From Deltaproteobacteria bacterium (GTDB taxonomy: Bacteria; Desulfobacterota; SM23-61), in assembly GCA_029857975.1 (NCBI GenBank), contig JAOUFX010000256.1, positions 1-5,577 of the forward strand: DNA of 5,577 bases, read 5' to 3'. The translations under genes were made by a program, and so were the position numbers. The notes under the pieces were generated by a model. That model had not been told where the DNA came from and did no database searches. It worked only from the letters and a program-made list of their open reading frames with translations. Shown in pieces: positions 5,131-5,577 of this stretch (positions are counted from its first letter, which is position 1; every line of letters starts with the position of its first letter).

Positions 5131-5430
5131 ATGGCTAAGAAACCCATGACCAAATCCCAGATCGTATCCCATTTTGCAGAGAAATTTGAGCTCACTAAAA
5201 AGACCGCCTCTGGGATTATTGACGAGGTGGCAGCACTGGCATTCTCCGAGACCAAGAAAGCGGGGTCATTTACCCTTCCTGGAATCGGGAAACTTGTCCT
5301 GGTCAAAAGGAAGGCCCGCATGGGTCGCAATCCCGCTACCGGTGCAACGATTAAGATTCCCGCCAAGACCGTGGTGAAGATGAGAGTAGCGAAAGCCTGC
5401 AAGGAAGCGATTGTCCCGGGGAAGAAGTAG
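5131..5430 (+). CDS. HU-family DNA-binding protein
   Basis: The protein has 99 residues. The N-terminal helical dimerisation body (about 7-45) is followed by the SFTLPGIGKLVLVKRKARMGRNPATG segment. Pro68 in GRNPATG is the position that intercalates at DNA kinks in HU/IHF proteins, at the tip of the beta-arm. The C-terminal helix is VVKMRVAKACKEAI. HU dimers bend and compact DNA non-specifically and assist replication, recombination and transcription. A strong AGGAGG (5120-5125) lies five nucleotides before the ATG. The chain is slightly longer than the usual 90 residues, with a short MAKKP start and a PGKK tail. A small gene follows after 11 bp, probably in the same transcript. The family is certain; which HU/IHF-type role it has is not resolvable here. 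Confidence 0.95.
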   Translation: MAKKPMTKSQIVSHFAEKFELTKKTASGIIDEVAALAFSETKKAGSFTLPGIGKLVLVKRKARMGRNPATGATIKIPAKTVVKMRVAKACKEAIVPGKK

Positions 5431-5441
5431 GGAGATAAACT

Positions 5442-5577
5442 ATGAAAAACGTAGAAATGTCTACTGAAGGGAACATCCTTACAATTAAGGTCGATCTATC
5501 GAAGGAATTTGGCCCATCTGCTTCTGGCAAGACAATCATTATTGCTTCAACTGAGGGTAATGTGACCATTCCGGGGC
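5442..5577 (+). CDS. Small conserved protein of unknown function (partial, 3' end outside window)
   Basis: The first 45 codons are visible and the gene runs off the window. GGAG (5431-5434) lies seven nucleotides before the ATG, and the gap to the HU stop is 11 bp, suggesting co-transcription. The N-terminal part (ILTIKVDLSKEFGPSASGKT, then IIIASTEGNVTIPG) has alternating hydrophobic residues that suggest beta strands, with no signal peptide or membrane segment. It recalls short uncharacterised proteobacterial proteins sharing a DLSKEFGPS..GK(T/S)IIIA(S/T)TEGN pattern, from memory only. I assign no function. The bases GGC..GK T do not form a proper P-loop, so nucleotide binding should not be assumed. 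Confidence 0.75.
   Translation, partial: MKNVEMSTEGNILTIKVDLSKEFGPSASGKTIIIASTEGNVTIPG

Noticed and set aside
4774..5172. 132-codon minus-strand ORF
   Set aside because: It overlaps the selenoprotein 3' end and the HU promoter and start, has no recognisable motif, and is read as a shadow.

Overview
The window looks like an accessory stretch of chromosome from an anaerobic, mid-GC bacterium, most likely a Desulfobacterota/deltaproteobacterium or a close environmental relative. This rests on the mix of families (RAYT transposase, ORF6N protein, VapBC, WYL regulator, HU) and on a GrdB-family gene with an in-frame UGA, which requires a selenocysteine-decoding host. No taxonomic marker gene is present, so the placement is an inference.

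Layout: bases 1-397 hold no convincing gene. Bases 398-1438 are a compact mobile unit: a minus-strand RAYT/Y1 transposase gene bracketed by 28-bp inverted repeats with one mismatch. A VapBC-type toxin-antitoxin operon follows (1503-2240, plus strand), with a near-consensus promoter, a candidate operator and a 4-base ATGA gene overlap. Bases 2241-2652 are gene-free but hold a solo copy of the transposon-end motif. Two minus-strand genes come next: an ORF6N-domain protein (2653-3213) and the C-terminal remnant of a WYL regulator (3306-3704) whose N-terminal part is missing. Bases 3757-3850 contain nested inverted complementarity that could be a structured RNA.

The main discovery is at 4059-4913. 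Two apparently separate reading frames lie in the same frame and are divided only by a TGA at 4536-4538. Read through as selenocysteine, they form one continuous protein of about 284 residues of the glycine/sarcosine/betaine reductase selenoprotein B (GrdB-like) family, with a Sec-Pro-Val-Cys redox motif. A perfect 6-bp hairpin with GUG in its loop starts 12 nt after the UGA, as expected for a bacterial SECIS element. No other reductase subunit and no selenocysteine-machinery gene is in view.

The right end carries an HU-type nucleoid protein gene with its own promoter and a strong Shine-Dalgarno, followed 11 bp later by the start of a small uncharacterised protein gene cut by the window edge. 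Apart from the VapBC pair and the HU/small-protein pair, the genes do not form an obvious joint pathway. The left 3.8 kb reads as a hot spot of mobile and stability genes beside the selenoprotein gene.
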